Of a stretch of DNA of 64,000 bases, positions 29,764 through 39,845 are shown in pieces (position 1 is the stretch's first letter; each line of letters begins with the position of its first letter). The stretch is from JADLHS01 sp020848635 (GTDB lineage: Bacteria > Verrucomicrobiota > Verrucomicrobiia > Limisphaerales > JADLHS01), in the NCBI GenBank assembly GCA_037044975.1, contig JBAOIL010000015.1, forward strand, positions 372,001 through 436,000. Direction: 5' to 3'. The position numbers and the translations under genes are program-made. The notes beneath the pieces are model-generated. The model did no database searches and was not told the origin of the DNA. It saw nothing but the letters and a program-made list of their open reading frames with translations.

Positions 29764-32454
29764 TCAGTGGCCGCTGCTGGAAGCATCCGGAATCGGCACC
29801 GCCCGGCTTGCTGCGCAAATGGTTGTTCGTCTTCCGAATGGGCCCGGTTGCCCGCCGGATCAATAATCGTCGGCGTGACAAAAATCACCAGGTTCTTCCG
29901 GTTGTTCACGGAAGATTCGCTCCGGAACAGTTTCCCCACCAACGGCAGGTCGCCCAGAATCGGCACTTTGTCCTTGTTCTTGGTGATCTCGGAAATGATC
30001 AAACCACCCAGGACAACGGTCTGCCCGTCCCAGACAATGCAACTCGTGGTGACCTGGCGCAGCCGGAATTTCGGCAGCGGCAGGACTGAAGTGATGGGAA
30101 TCCCGCCGCCAGTCACCGCCACCGGCACGAACGGACCGGGATCATCATAGCCGGCAAATTCGCTCACCGTCGGAATGATCGTCATCTGGATCGTATGCCC
30201 GTCCGACGAGACATACGGCACCACGTCAATCGTCGGGCCAAACGGGAGCAACTGGGTGATCGGCGTGGTAAAGACCGCCTGGTTGGGATTCACCGTCGTG
30301 CCACTGCCGGCGCTGGCCGTCGAGCCGGATTGGCTGCTGTTCTGCGAGGTGCCGGTGACAATGGTCTTCATCTCGATGGTCAGAATCTGGCATTGCCGAC
30401 CGCTGAGCGTGGTGACATCGCCTTCGCTCAGCAGGTCAACCCCGCTGCGCTGGTCGATCGCCTTGATGACCACGCGGAATTGGGGATCGGTGAGGATGCC
30501 GGTAAACGTCGCCAAAGCCGGCGCGTTGGCCGAGTTGCGCAAGCCCGCCGTTAGCAACTGGTCGGAGGCCGATGAGGGAATCGGTATTAGCGCCCGGAAG
30601 TGCCCGGGAACTGCCCAAGCGGATTGGCGGTGGAGGGTGTCCCCTGGAAACTCGGCGCCGAGCCAGCGGAAGCCACCGCGCCGCCGTTGTTGCCCATCAA
30701 CATATTACCCAAGAACCAGTCGAACCCGAGGGCGCGCGTGTCGCTCTGCGTGATTTCGGTGAATTTGACTTTGATGTTCACCTGGGGCGGCGCCACATTT
30801 AGCACCTCGATCACCTGCTCGATCCGGTCCAAATCCTCCATCGTCGCGTAAACGAGCAACTGACCCTTGCGGTCATTCCAGAACACGCTCTTTGGCGGAG
30901 TGGTCAGATCCACCCCCATGGTGGTGAAAAACTGTCGCACGGCCGCGCTCACCGATTCCATGGCATTGGTCGCCGTCAGACCGGCGATGCCCCCACCGCT
31001 AACTCCGCCGCCACCGCCTTGACTGCCGCCTTGACTGCCGCCACCCTGAGAAGAACCCCCGGTAACGCTGACGCGCGGAATAATAAGGGCACTGCCGCTC
31101 TGGCCGTTTGCACCGCCGCTGCTGCTGCTGCCGCCGCCCCCGCTGCTGCCGCTGCTGCCGCTGCTGCCGCCACCTTGACTGGTCGAAATATCACCAAATG
31201 CGGTGCCACCAACGCCCTGCAAGCCTTGCATGAAAGTATTGGGATCAACATTGTAGGTCCGCCACGCGAGGGGCGTGATTTCCTGGCCTTTCAACGAAAC
31301 GACCACGGCGTAGTCCTCGATGGAGAATCGCAGGGGTTTTTCCGCCACTCGCTCCACCGCATTGAGCACGTCCCCGAGCCGGACATCGGTCAGCGGTGGA
31401 TTGAGTTTGATCGAAATGGCGCCCACGTCCACGGACTCCGTCGGGGCCGAGGCCACCTGGAGACCCGTCGCCGGATCAATCGCCACGGGGCCGCCAGCCG
31501 CTGGTGCTGGGGCGTTGGGATTGATGATGAAATTGATGCCCTTCTTTTCCGGATCCCGTTTGCGAGCCTCATCATTCAAGATGCGGACCACCTCACTCAA
31601 GGGCAGGCCATCGGTACTGAACACTGTCAAACTTGATGGTATTGAGTTTGTGGATGATCACCTGGCGTCCCTTGCCGGTGTAAACCAGATTGGTGCTGTT
31701 GTAGGGATTGGGCACTGGCAGCTTAGCGCCCTTGGTTGGCCGTTCCCAAGCATCGGCGACTTCCAACATGGCCTGCCGGCTATCCTGGGTCTGCTTGTTC
31801 TTGCTGATGTTAAAACGGTATTCCTTGACCAACTCCTTGTAGTAGAACGCGCCGCGATTCGACGGATCGAGTTTGAGTGCGGCGTCCAACTTGAGCTCGG
31901 CCTCGTCCAGCTTTCCCGCCTCCAGCAACACCCGTCCGTCCTGCACCAACGTGTTGGCATCCACCTTCTCTTTGTTGGCCACGGCGACCTGCTCCAACGC
32001 GGCTGGTGAGGGATCCAGTCCGCGCCGCTCGGCGAGCACCCGATTGTTGGTGGCCTGGGCGGCAATCGCGGCGGCGTTGTCGGGGGCCAGCCTTGAGCAC
32101 CCGCGCCAACTGCGTGGCCACTTCCTGATAATCATCGCGTTTGCGGGCCTGCTCGGCCAGTTCCAGCCGAACCGTCACCAACCCTTGAACCGCCTCAGCC
32201 CCGTCGGGACCGGCCTTGGGGCCAATCTTGCCCGCCAATTCCACCGACTGGTCGTACAGCTTGGCCGCGTCAACCAAATCGTGACGCGCCATGGTTTCGC
32301 GGGCGTCGGCCAGTTTTTGGTGGAGGGTGATCTGGTCCGCCTGCCGGCGAACCGCGACGTTGATCGCGTCATCAACCGCCGCTGGCTGGGCCAGGGCGAT
32401 GGAGGTGGCCGCCAGGAGAACGACGATGCCGAGGGAGGCTGCTGCTTTTGTCAT
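29764..32454 (-). CDS. Outer-membrane secretin, PilQ/GspD family (Amuc_1098-like), frameshifted
   Basis: About 890 residues after joining four frames (changes near 32090, 31620, 30600 and 29790). It has a signal peptide (SLGIVVLLAATSIALAQ), an N-terminal TPR-like helical region, secretin N-domains (KPLRFSIEDYAVVVSLKG; QLLVYATMEDLDRIEQVIEV), a Gly/Ser-rich low-complexity linker at about 31000-31190, and the C-terminal secretin gate domain: VVLGGLIISEITKNKDKVPI and LGDLPLVGKLFRSE. It forms the multimeric outer-membrane channel of a type IV pilus or type II secretion machine. The N-terminal TPRs and gene order match the Verrucomicrobial Amuc_1098 arrangement. The stop is uncertain: 29764 gives a natural tail (PIPDASSSGH), while other frames end at 29699 or 29685. 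Confidence 0.85.
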
Positions 32455-32485
32455 GGGGTGACTTTGTTGCTTGCTGCTGATTAAA

Positions 32486-33292
32486 TTATTTTACCGGTTC
32501 GCTTACGATCGGAACGGGCGTCTTTTTTTGATTCGCTTTCGCCAACACTACAAGTTCATTCTTGGTGATGGCAACGATATTGTAATCCTCGCCCCCCAAT
32601 TTGAGCGCGCCGCCCACCCGCTGATTCGTCCACTTCTTGTTTTCGGGATCGTACTTGAGATCCACCGTGTAGCCGTCCTCACGCTTGAAGGGTTTGTCCT
32701 TGGCCAGGGTAGCCTTCTCGCCGGTGTCGGTCAGATCCAACAGAAGAACCGTACCGCCGTCCGCCGCGGTTTTCACTTCGCGAAGCTGAAAGGCGTCGTT
32801 CTTGTCCCCGACATTGACAAAATATTGTTTCTTTCGGCGCTTGGCCACCTCGGTGGAAGCCTCGCGCACGACGCCAATCACGTACCGCACCACGCCTGCA
32901 TCATTGGTGGAGTCGCCGTCCCAGCTGACCTGGAAATAGAGCGGCGTCTGTTTGGTAACATCCAACGCCCGGGGGCCGATTTCTTCGCCAGTCTGCACCT
33001 TGATGATGCGGCCATCCGGCATTTTCTGCCACAGGACGGGATTGAAAACTTTGTTGGAGTTGGCCAGGTCCAGGCGGAGCCCGGCTTCCAGTCGCCCGAG
33101 CGTGACAGCCTGGGTGGAAAGATCGAGCGGAGCCAATGGTTTGGGGGGGAGATTGATAATGGCATCCGCCTTGGTGCGCAACTCGTCCCGCTCGCTGGAG
33201 ATCATCACCGGCAACAAGGCCGCGCTCACCGCCAGAATCAGCAGGACGCCGCCGAGCACAATTTTTTCGTAATGTTTCTTGAGCAAGTCCAT
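32486..33292 (-). CDS. Inner-membrane-anchored pilus assembly protein, Amuc_1099-like
   Basis: 268 residues from the ATG at 33292; the open frame extends much further upstream, but that part overlaps the preceding gene in another frame. A short cytoplasmic start (MDLLKKHYEKIV) precedes one membrane helix (about residues 12-32, LGGVLLILAVSAALLPVMI), followed by an extracytoplasmic beta-rich domain with two similar halves, the second ending EDYNIVAITKNELVVLAK. Position between the Amuc_1100-like protein and the secretin, with a 5-base gap upstream, suggests it acts as the PilP-like or PilO-like link between inner membrane and secretin. Assignment rests mainly on gene order and topology. Confidence 0.68.
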   Translation of the reverse strand: MDLLKKHYEKIVLGGVLLILAVSAALLPVMISSERDELRTKADAIINLPPKPLAPLDLSTQAVTLGRLEAGLRLDLANSNKVFNPVLWQKMPDGRIIKVQTGEEIGPRALDVTKQTPLYFQVSWDGDSTNDAGVVRYVIGVVREASTEVAKRRKKQYFVNVGDKNDAFQLREVKTAADGGTVLLLDLTDTGEKATLAKDKPFKREDGYTVDLKYDPENKKWTNQRVGGALKLGGEDYNIVAITKNELVVLAKANQKKTPVPIVSEPVK

Positions 33293-33297
33293 GCGGG

Positions 33298-34323
33298 CTA
33301 TTTTTCCGGCAAAAGCTTCACCACTTGGAGGAGCATAACGACCTTGAGCTGCCGTTCTTTGACGAGAGTCTGCACGGCCGGCCTGGCCGCAGGCGCGGCC
33401 ACGGCCATCGGCGGCGCCGTTGCCACGGGCCCGGCAGGGCGAGTCGGACGATCCTTGCCCCCAATTCCATACCGGCGGCTGAAGGCCAGATCCTGATTCA
33501 TTTGCGACGGGGCCACGGGCGGAGCGGCATAATAAACCGGGGCCGCAGGCGCGTCCACATTCTCTGACATCACCGTCACGGCCGCCGGCTCCACGTTGAT
33601 GCTCTTGACCAGCAAGCCATGCGGCGAGGCAGCCAGCCCCGACAGCACCGATGCGAGTTCCGGGGTAAAACAACGGAAGGTCACTTCGTATGGGGTGAGC
33701 ACGGCCAGCTCGTTGGTCGTGGATTTTAATTCGAGATAATCGGCTGGGGGCCCGGAGTTGTCATCCACGGACACCCGCTCCCGCCGGATGCCGTCCAAAG
33801 CATTAATCTTGGCCAGATTCAAAATGCTGGCGATGGTCTTGACCTCCCCGAGTTGCACCGCCAGCGGCTGAAGGCTGCCGGCGGCGAATTGCACCCGGCC
33901 CAGATGGGCTTCAAACGAATATTTGTATTTCGGGGGCAGAATGACGCTGTTGTTCGTTGCTTCACGCTGCAACTGGTCAATGGTCTGCTGGAGAGCGGAG
34001 GAAAACTCCTTGCCCGAAACGTTGGTGCCCTCGGGGATCGCTGCAATCGGCGTAAAATGCAACGCCACTTTGGCGATAAATGCCTGCAACTCCTTCTCCT
34101 GCTCTCGGGCAAGCTTGATGTTGTCCACCTTGCCCCTGTTGTCTCCGGGATGCGGATTGAGCGTATTCAAACGCATCAGTTCCTCATAGGCCGCATTCAG
34201 TTTCTCCCGCTCTTCGGCGTTGTGTCTCCAGCCCGAAAAATTGTAGAAGCCGGCCACGCCTATCAGCCCCAGCGCCACCACGGCGCTGACGACGAAAATT
34301 AAATTGCGCTTGATCCAGTCCAC
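33298..34323 (-). CDS. Amuc_1100-like type IV pilus operon protein (PilO-like)
   Basis: 341 residues. A single N-terminal membrane anchor (NLIFVVSAVVALGLIGVAGF) is followed by a coiled-coil stretch (EEREKLNAAYEELMRLN through about residue 75), two ferredoxin-like alpha/beta domains (the second around LAVLTPYEVTFRCFTPELA), and an Ala/Pro-rich region before a last strand (QLKVVMLLQVVKLLPE). This is the architecture of Akkermansia Amuc_1100, the pilus-associated membrane protein known as a host TLR2 ligand. Gene order PilM, 1100-like, 1099-like, secretin supports orthology of the locus; direct sequence identity is low as far as I can judge by eye. Cellular role inferred as PilO-type scaffold. 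Confidence 0.72.
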   Translation of the reverse strand: MDWIKRNLIFVVSAVVALGLIGVAGFYNFSGWRHNAEEREKLNAAYEELMRLNTLNPHPGDNRGKVDNIKLAREQEKELQAFIAKVALHFTPIAAIPEGTNVSGKEFSSALQQTIDQLQREATNNSVILPPKYKYSFEAHLGRVQFAAGSLQPLAVQLGEVKTIASILNLAKINALDGIRRERVSVDDNSGPPADYLELKSTTNELAVLTPYEVTFRCFTPELASVLSGLAASPHGLLVKSINVEPAAVTVMSENVDAPAAPVYYAAPPVAPSQMNQDLAFSRRYGIGGKDRPTRPAGPVATAPPMAVAAPAARPAVQTLVKERQLKVVMLLQVVKLLPEK

Positions 34324-34431
34324 GACAATTAGAATTTAGGAATCAAAAACACAAAGGCGGCAACCGCCGGGCACCCGCCATCGGCTTTGGCTGGGGCCGG
34401 CGTGATTTTGCATTTTGGATTTTGCATTGAT

Positions 34432-36351
34432 TCAGAGCTTGAGGGGCCGCTTGAGCTTGAGGGTCAACCCAAAGGTGAACGTTCCGGTCGCTTCGTCTTC
34501 GGTCACTTTCTGGGTCAACTGCGTTTCCTTGGCGTCGAAAAGCGGGCTTTCCTTCAAGGCTGACTCCAGCGCGAAGGCGATCTCGGTGTTGGCGGATGCG
34601 GCATTGCCCGAGGACAGGGCCTGACTCAAACTCACGCCCCGACAGACCACCGTGACGGTCGCCACCTGGTTGGAGTTAGCCGCCGGCACGCCCGCGACCG
34701 CGGCTCCGTCCGGGGCGGGCTGCCCCAACGCGGGATTCATACCGCGGAATTCGTCGCCCCGTCCCCGCCCCTGCACCAAGCCGTAGCGCGCCCGGAACGC
34801 ATCGGTTTCGATGCTGCGACTCGGCATCACTTCGCTTGCGCCACCACCCCCCTGCAGATTGGGATCAAAAGTGCCGCTGCCCTGCGGCGCGAGCGAGGTC
34901 ATCGTCTCGATCCACACACCGGTATCGTGGCCGAACTTGCGATGGGTGGTATCCTCCGCCAAAATGAGCGCGCCCCGCATTTCCCGTAGGATATCAGCCC
35001 AAAAATAGCGTTCTTCCAGCCACAAGGCATCCTGTTCCAAATTATCTTTCGTCTTCTTGAGATCGCCAAAAACCTTCTTGAACGAGGTTTCTTTTGCCTT
35101 CAACTGGTCAATCGTCGGCTGGATCTTCTCCAGTTGATCCTTTTTAACGCCCGCCAGTTTCTCGAACAAGAAGCCAACCGCGAGCGCCATGAGGACCAAG
35201 CTGCCGAGGGTGGCCAGGAAATACGGTTTCTTCTGGTTGAAGCTTTGCCAGCGCAGGGTGCTGTCCGGCATCAAGTTCAACTCCACCGGACAATTGACCA
35301 TGTTGCGCAGCCCCAAGCCCACCACTTCGCCGAGCGAGTGCGCCACGCGCGCGAGTTCTTCCAGGTTTACGCCGGGATCAATCTGGACGCTGCGGAACGG
35401 ATTCAGATACTCAACCGGTACGTTCAGCTTTTCTGCGAAGAACTGGGCCGTGTAGGGCATGATGGACGCGCCCCCGGACAGAAACAGCCGCTGCGGCGCC
35501 GAGCCGCCCTGTTGCCCGCGATAAAACTGCATGGTCTGGTTGACCTGAATATGCAGGCGCGTCATAAACTGCCGCGCAATCTTGGAAATGGCCGCTTGAT
35601 GCTGATTTTCCGGCTCTTCGTACGCGCCGCCCAAACTCACGAAGCCCTCGTCAATCTTGATCTTATCCGCCTGATCGAACTTCAGCTTGGCTTCGTTTGC
35701 AAAATCCTGCGTAATCGAATTCGCCCCAAGATTGATGCTGCGGGAGAACACCTTGCCCTTTTCGAAAAACAGGAGGTTGCTCGTCTTCGCGCCGATGTCG
35801 AGCAGCATGGTGCAATCCTCGAGGTCGCTATAGTTATAGCGAAAGGCATTGCACAGGGCGGCGGGCGAAACATCGCATATCTGCAACCGCAAGCCCGCCG
35901 CCGCCGTGGTCCGGAACAAGCCCTCGACGATGTCCGACTTGATCGCCACGAGCAGCACTTCCAGTTCACCGCTGGCCGTGGTCCCGATGATTTGATAATC
36001 CCAAACCACTTCTGCCAGGGGAAACGGCACGTTCTGCTGCGCTTCGTATTGGATGATCTGGGTGACCTTGCTGGCCTCCACCGGCGGCAGCTTGACGAAC
36101 TTGGAAAAAACGTGGAAGCCCGGCGCGCAGACGTTGATGTCCTTCGCCTTGATCCCCTTTTCGGCAATGACCTCCTGCAGCGTCTTAAGGATGAGCGCTT
36201 CGCGTTTGGTTTCCTGAGAGCCTTCGAGGCCCAGCGGTTTGATGGCGTAATGCTTGAGCACCAGCCCGCCCGCCTCGTTCACTTCGAACTCGGCCAGCTT
36301 TAGGCTGCCTGCCCCAAAATCCACCGCCAAAAATGAGTTGCCTTTCAGCAT
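34432..36351 (-). CDS. pilM: PilM-PilN fusion, type IV pilus inner-membrane platform protein
   Basis: About 639 residues from the ATG at 36351 (a TTG at 36390 would add 13). The N-terminal ~360 residues are an actin-like ATPase fold of PilM type: FLAVDFGAGSLKLAEFEV (phosphate 1), TMLLDIGAKTSNLLFFEKG (phosphate 2), RLFLSGGASIMPYTAQFF (adenosine motif). A membrane helix follows (about 380-400, LATLGSLVLMALAVGFLF), then a coiled coil and a periplasmic domain as in PilN. In proteobacteria PilM and PilN are separate proteins that bind each other, so here they are covalently joined. It is the first gene of the pilus operon; 34324-34431 separates it from the Amuc_1100-like gene. Confidence 0.85.
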   Translation of the reverse strand: MLKGNSFLAVDFGAGSLKLAEFEVNEAGGLVLKHYAIKPLGLEGSQETKREALILKTLQEVIAEKGIKAKDINVCAPGFHVFSKFVKLPPVEASKVTQIIQYEAQQNVPFPLAEVVWDYQIIGTTASGELEVLLVAIKSDIVEGLFRTTAAAGLRLQICDVSPAALCNAFRYNYSDLEDCTMLLDIGAKTSNLLFFEKGKVFSRSINLGANSITQDFANEAKLKFDQADKIKIDEGFVSLGGAYEEPENQHQAAISKIARQFMTRLHIQVNQTMQFYRGQQGGSAPQRLFLSGGASIMPYTAQFFAEKLNVPVEYLNPFRSVQIDPGVNLEELARVAHSLGEVVGLGLRNMVNCPVELNLMPDSTLRWQSFNQKKPYFLATLGSLVLMALAVGFLFEKLAGVKKDQLEKIQPTIDQLKAKETSFKKVFGDLKKTKDNLEQDALWLEERYFWADILREMRGALILAEDTTHRKFGHDTGVWIETMTSLAPQGSGTFDPNLQGGGGASEVMPSRSIETDAFRARYGLVQGRGRGDEFRGMNPALGQPAPDGAAVAGVPAANSNQVATVTVVCRGVSLSQALSSGNAASANTEIAFALESALKESPLFDAKETQLTQKVTEDEATGTFTFGLTLKLKRPLKL

Positions 36352-36636
36352 CGTACTGCTTGGTTTCAGCGTCCCCTTTGCCGCTTGCAAGAAGGAAGCT
36401 CGCTTGGGTTATCGCAAATCGCGGAGCCGGTCAAATAGAAAAGCCTTTTTTTGCGAAAACATTTTTCCAAACCCGCGACGAAAAATTGGCGGCCTCATTT
36501 TATTTATAACTTTCCTTCGTCGGTGTTTGTCAGTTTCTGTCATCAAAAGAAAACACCGCAATCTAAATTGAAAGCCGCCCCGGTGAAGCCCACGCTCGAG
36601 CAAAACGGGATGGGATTGCCGTCGCGGTCCCGGCGG

Positions 36637-36659
36637 AAAAACTGGGCCGCAAAGCCCAG
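36637..36659 (-). terminator. Intrinsic terminator after the ThuA gene
   Basis: On the minus strand CTGGGC (36659-36654) pairs with GCCCAG (36647-36642) across a 6-base loop and is followed directly by TTTTT. It begins 8 bases after the ThuA stop codon and separates that operon from the downstream pilus genes. The remainder of 36352-36636 shows no gene; it should hold the pilus operon promoter. Confidence 0.7.
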
Positions 36660-36666
36660 CCGTAGA

Positions 36667-37719
36667 TTATTCCAGATCCGCCGGTTTCAAACCGGGCTTG
36701 AATTTTCCGAAACCGAAGCCAGTTGGTTTGTATTCGCCGACCCAATCCACATTGACCGGCTCAGTAAGATTTTCGTCGAGCCCGACGGCCCAAAAGCAGG
36801 CGTTGACGAGCAAGCGTCGCAAGCCCGCACTTGCCAAATCCGTCGCCGCCCCCATCGTTGTCACCAGCATCCGGTTCGCCTTGCCTTGCTCCCCCGTGTA
36901 GTGCGGCAGCCACACCAACGGCATCAGGGGATGATTCTTTGGGCCTTCGACCGGCGGATCCGTGGGCTGCATGCCGCTGAGCACCTGTCCCCGGACGAGC
37001 ACCTGCGCGCTGGCCGGGAGATGGACGATGCCGTAAACATCCGTCGGCCCCCAGATATCTGTCACGCCGCGCAGGATCGGATGCGATTTGAATTCCTCGT
37101 TGATGATCCCGCGGGTGCTCTGCTTGCCGTGGTCGCCGTGATGGTTGACCCACGTATCGCCGAGCACTTGTTGGCCGAAACCGCCGGGCCATTCCTTGTT
37201 CTGCCAGTCGAACTTCGCGTAGGGGCTTTGCTTGTTCCGGGAGTAGGCAAACGCGTGCGTGCTGGTGCGCAGGGCAATGAGGGGCTGCCCGCGATTCACG
37301 TAATCCACAAAATGTTTCATGTCCGCGTCCGGCAACTCGCGGAAGCGCAAAAGCATCACGCACAGGTCGGCGGAGTCGAGCGCTGCCAGACCAGGAATGT
37401 TGGTCTGCGTGTTCGGATCAATCGTGCCGTCCTTCGGATTGATGGCAAACAGCACGGTGCATTTGAATCCGTGCCGGGTGGCGAGCAGTTTCGCCAGCAT
37501 GGGCAGGCCTTCTTCGGAACGATATTCCTCGTCGCCGCTCAAGAAGACAATGTGCCGGCCCTGACCCGGGCCCCGCTGGCCTTCATAGACAACGCAGTCC
37601 TTGGCAGCGGCCCCGCTCACAAGGAGCAGCGCCAGGCAGATAATAAATGAAAAGTGAAAAATTGAAAGACGGCGGACGCAGACCGTCAGCGCGGTGGGTT
37701 TGGGGAGGGAGCTTTGCAT
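36667..37719 (-). CDS. Secreted ThuA-domain protein
   Basis: 350 residues with a signal peptide (FSFIICLALLLVSGAAA). The ThuA fold (class I glutamine amidotransferase-like) is recognisable: HIVFLSGDEEYRSEEGLPML, ADLCVMLLRFRELPDADM, GQPLIALRTSTHAF, then a His-rich stretch VNHHGDHGKQSTRG and HPILRGVTDIWGPTDVYGI. ThuA proteins are linked to sugar (trehalose, glycoside 3-keto) metabolism; the enzymatic reaction is not settled for most. The exported form beside cytochrome and dehydrogenase-like genes is common in PVC bacteria and suggests periplasmic carbohydrate processing. It is the last gene of a co-directional set of four. Confidence 0.85.
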   Translation of the reverse strand: MQSSLPKPTALTVCVRRLSIFHFSFIICLALLLVSGAAAKDCVVYEGQRGPGQGRHIVFLSGDEEYRSEEGLPMLAKLLATRHGFKCTVLFAINPKDGTIDPNTQTNIPGLAALDSADLCVMLLRFRELPDADMKHFVDYVNRGQPLIALRTSTHAFAYSRNKQSPYAKFDWQNKEWPGGFGQQVLGDTWVNHHGDHGKQSTRGIINEEFKSHPILRGVTDIWGPTDVYGIVHLPASAQVLVRGQVLSGMQPTDPPVEGPKNHPLMPLVWLPHYTGEQGKANRMLVTTMGAATDLASAGLRRLLVNACFWAVGLDENLTEPVNVDWVGEYKPTGFGFGKFKPGLKPADLE

Positions 37720-37868
37720 TTTTGAATCGTGTTTCAGTGGTGGGTCGAGTGTTGCGCGGGAACGGGGGACGAGGCAATGCCAAAAAATGCAATCGCAAGC
37801 ATCAAAGATGAAAACCAGCGACTACCCGCGACTACCCGCGCCTGACGGCCCGGTTTTGGATTTTGCAT

Positions 37869-39791
37869 CTAGTGTTGATGCTCGTGGGCCGGCAATTGGC
37901 CACCGGACTCCAGATAGGCGAGCAGATCAAAAACTTCCTCCTTCGAAAGCAGGTTGAGCAGCCCAAGCGGCATCGGGGAGGAGCTTTGCGGTTGCTGGGT
38001 CTTGATATCGGACAGCTTCAGCGTTTGAATCAGCGCGGCGGACGGGCCCGACTGCACGGTCAGGCGTTCGCCCTCCGCCTGAACGATCAGGCCGAGAAGT
38101 TCGTCGCCGTTCTTCAGTTCGAATTGAATGTTCCGATAGCGGTTGCTGATCACGAGCGACGGTTCGAGGATCTGACGCAGAATGTCGGCACGGTTGGTTT
38201 GATAACGCTGGAGGAGATCGGTCAGGTCGGGGCCGTAGCTGATTCCTTCCACGCCGAGTTGGTGGCAACCCGCACACGCGAGCTTGGTAAACAGTGCCTT
38301 GCCGCGCGCGAGATTTCGACCGGAACTCACCTGCCCAAGGTCCGGCGCGAGATCCTCAACTTTCCATTCGGTCACCTTCGGTTGGTCCGCGGTCGCGTGG
38401 CTCGCCAGGTAAACCTCCACATCGGGCACCACCGCCAGCGTGCCGACCATGCGCCGCCAATGGCCAGGAAAAGTACAGACATACGGGTATTCCCCCGGTA
38501 CCTCCGGGGCGAGGAAGCTCAATTTGCTCTGCTGGCCCGGATCCACCAGCTTGGTCCCGTGCAGCACCTTCGGCGAATCCGGCGTGTAATGCCGGCCTTG
38601 CGCGTCCGGTTCTGGCGGCATTTTTTCGGCAGCAGTGCCGATTTCCTCGACCGCCCCGGGTGTCACCACCACCAGGTTGTGCGGCATGGCGTCGTCGTTG
38701 ATGAGCGTGATCGCCACCGGCTTGCCGGCTTCGACCACGATGAGCGTCTGGTCGTAAAGCATCTGTTCGGGAATCGTGCGGACGACAAAGACACTCACGC
38801 CAAGCCCACGAAGCGTTTTGCTGACCGCGCCCGCCTGCGCTAGCGGCAGCAATGTGGTCAAATCGGTTGCGAATTGAAATGCGCCAAGGGCCTCCGGTTC
38901 GGTGCGTTTATCAACCGGCACGCTTTGCAGGTAGCCGACGAGGTTCTCGATCAACATCGCCGCTTGTTCCCTCGGCCAGGACTTCCGCGGAAGCTTTTGC
39001 AGACTGGCGACTGCGGCCTCGCGTTCCGTGCCGGACTGCACCAAAGCGGCGAGCGTGTTGAATGTCTCCGCGTCGTGGCCGGGCACAGCGGCGATGGCGG
39101 CGATGGACGCGCGATGCACTTCCGCCGGCTCGGCTTTCGGAAGCAAGGGCTGCACTTTTGGATACAGCGCGGCGCGCAGATTGGTGTCGCGGAGCAACGG
39201 GATTGCAAGCAGAACATCCGATAACTTGGCGGAGTCCGATGCCACCTGCGGCCAGGTTCTATCTGCTGAACCGTCGGCTGTAATCACCGCGGCGTACGCC
39301 ATCTGGCGGGTCAAAGGCAGTTGCGCCTCGGTGGCCAGTTTCTCCAGGTCGCTTCGCTTGGCGGCGAGGTCGGCTGGTTTGGTTTGGAGCAGAATCACGG
39401 CGAGATCGCGCAGCACCGGCTCGGAATCTTCACCCTTCTGATCGAGCCCCCGCAGGCCGCCGATTAGCTCGGTCAACGGGTCGGTGTTGCGCGCTTTGGC
39501 AAGCCCCTCGAGCGCTTCAACGCGATACTTCCGCTCCAGCCCTTTGCGTTTGAGCAGGGCGACATACACGAACTCGCTGCGCGGCGCTTCGGTGAGTTCT
39601 TTGTTCGAGAGGCGTCCGAGAACGTAGGCGGCCGCGGTTGGGCTTTTCGGGAGAAAGAATGAGCTCTTCGTTGTCTCCTCGGCTGCGTGGTTGGTGGATG
39701 ATGTCACTGGAACAGCGAGGAGTAAGCCGAGGGCAACCCCAACGGGGCGAAACAACTTGCACTCCGCCCATTTCCTTCGGACGGAGCGCAT
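37869..39791 (-). CDS. HEAT-like / cupredoxin / cytochrome c fusion protein
   Basis: About 640 residues from the ATG at 39791 (signal peptide FRPVGVALGLLLAVPVTSS); an upstream ATG at 39845 would add 18 residues and abut the preceding stop. About 300 residues of alpha-helical HEAT-like repeats come first. A type 1 copper domain follows, with ligands visible in DDAMPHNLVVVTPG (His) and YVCTFPGHWRRM (Cys, His, Met). The C-terminal class I cytochrome c has heme motif CAGCH and a likely axial Met in SSPMPLGLLNLL. It ends in a His-rich tail (EHQH). It probably moves electrons in the periplasm from a partner dehydrogenase. The neighbour upstream (SGNH/PVC protein) lacks CxxCH, so the cytochrome here may be its separated heme module. 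Confidence 0.88.
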   Translation of the reverse strand: MRSVRRKWAECKLFRPVGVALGLLLAVPVTSSTNHAAEETTKSSFFLPKSPTAAAYVLGRLSNKELTEAPRSEFVYVALLKRKGLERKYRVEALEGLAKARNTDPLTELIGGLRGLDQKGEDSEPVLRDLAVILLQTKPADLAAKRSDLEKLATEAQLPLTRQMAYAAVITADGSADRTWPQVASDSAKLSDVLLAIPLLRDTNLRAALYPKVQPLLPKAEPAEVHRASIAAIAAVPGHDAETFNTLAALVQSGTEREAAVASLQKLPRKSWPREQAAMLIENLVGYLQSVPVDKRTEPEALGAFQFATDLTTLLPLAQAGAVSKTLRGLGVSVFVVRTIPEQMLYDQTLIVVEAGKPVAITLINDDAMPHNLVVVTPGAVEEIGTAAEKMPPEPDAQGRHYTPDSPKVLHGTKLVDPGQQSKLSFLAPEVPGEYPYVCTFPGHWRRMVGTLAVVPDVEVYLASHATADQPKVTEWKVEDLAPDLGQVSSGRNLARGKALFTKLACAGCHQLGVEGISYGPDLTDLLQRYQTNRADILRQILEPSLVISNRYRNIQFELKNGDELLGLIVQAEGERLTVQSGPSAALIQTLKLSDIKTQQPQSSSPMPLGLLNLLSKEEVFDLLAYLESGGQLPAHEHQH

Positions 39792-39845
39792 GCCCAATTG
39801 AAGGGATGAGGCGAAATTCACAAACTCACCAGGTAGTGCAACCAC

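Noticed and set aside
30976..31200. Tandem-repeat-like GC-rich stretch, considered as CRISPR or minisatellite
   Set aside because: The repeats are irregular codons for Gly and Ser in the secretin linker; there are no regular spacers.
35134..36303. 389-codon frame on the plus strand
   Set aside because: Shadow of the PilM-PilN gene; no motif, start signal or signal peptide.
39733..39757. CCCCAACGGGGC within the cytochrome c signal peptide, resembling the array at 8180
   Set aside because: A single short match in hydrophobic coding sequence with no second motif; probably chance.
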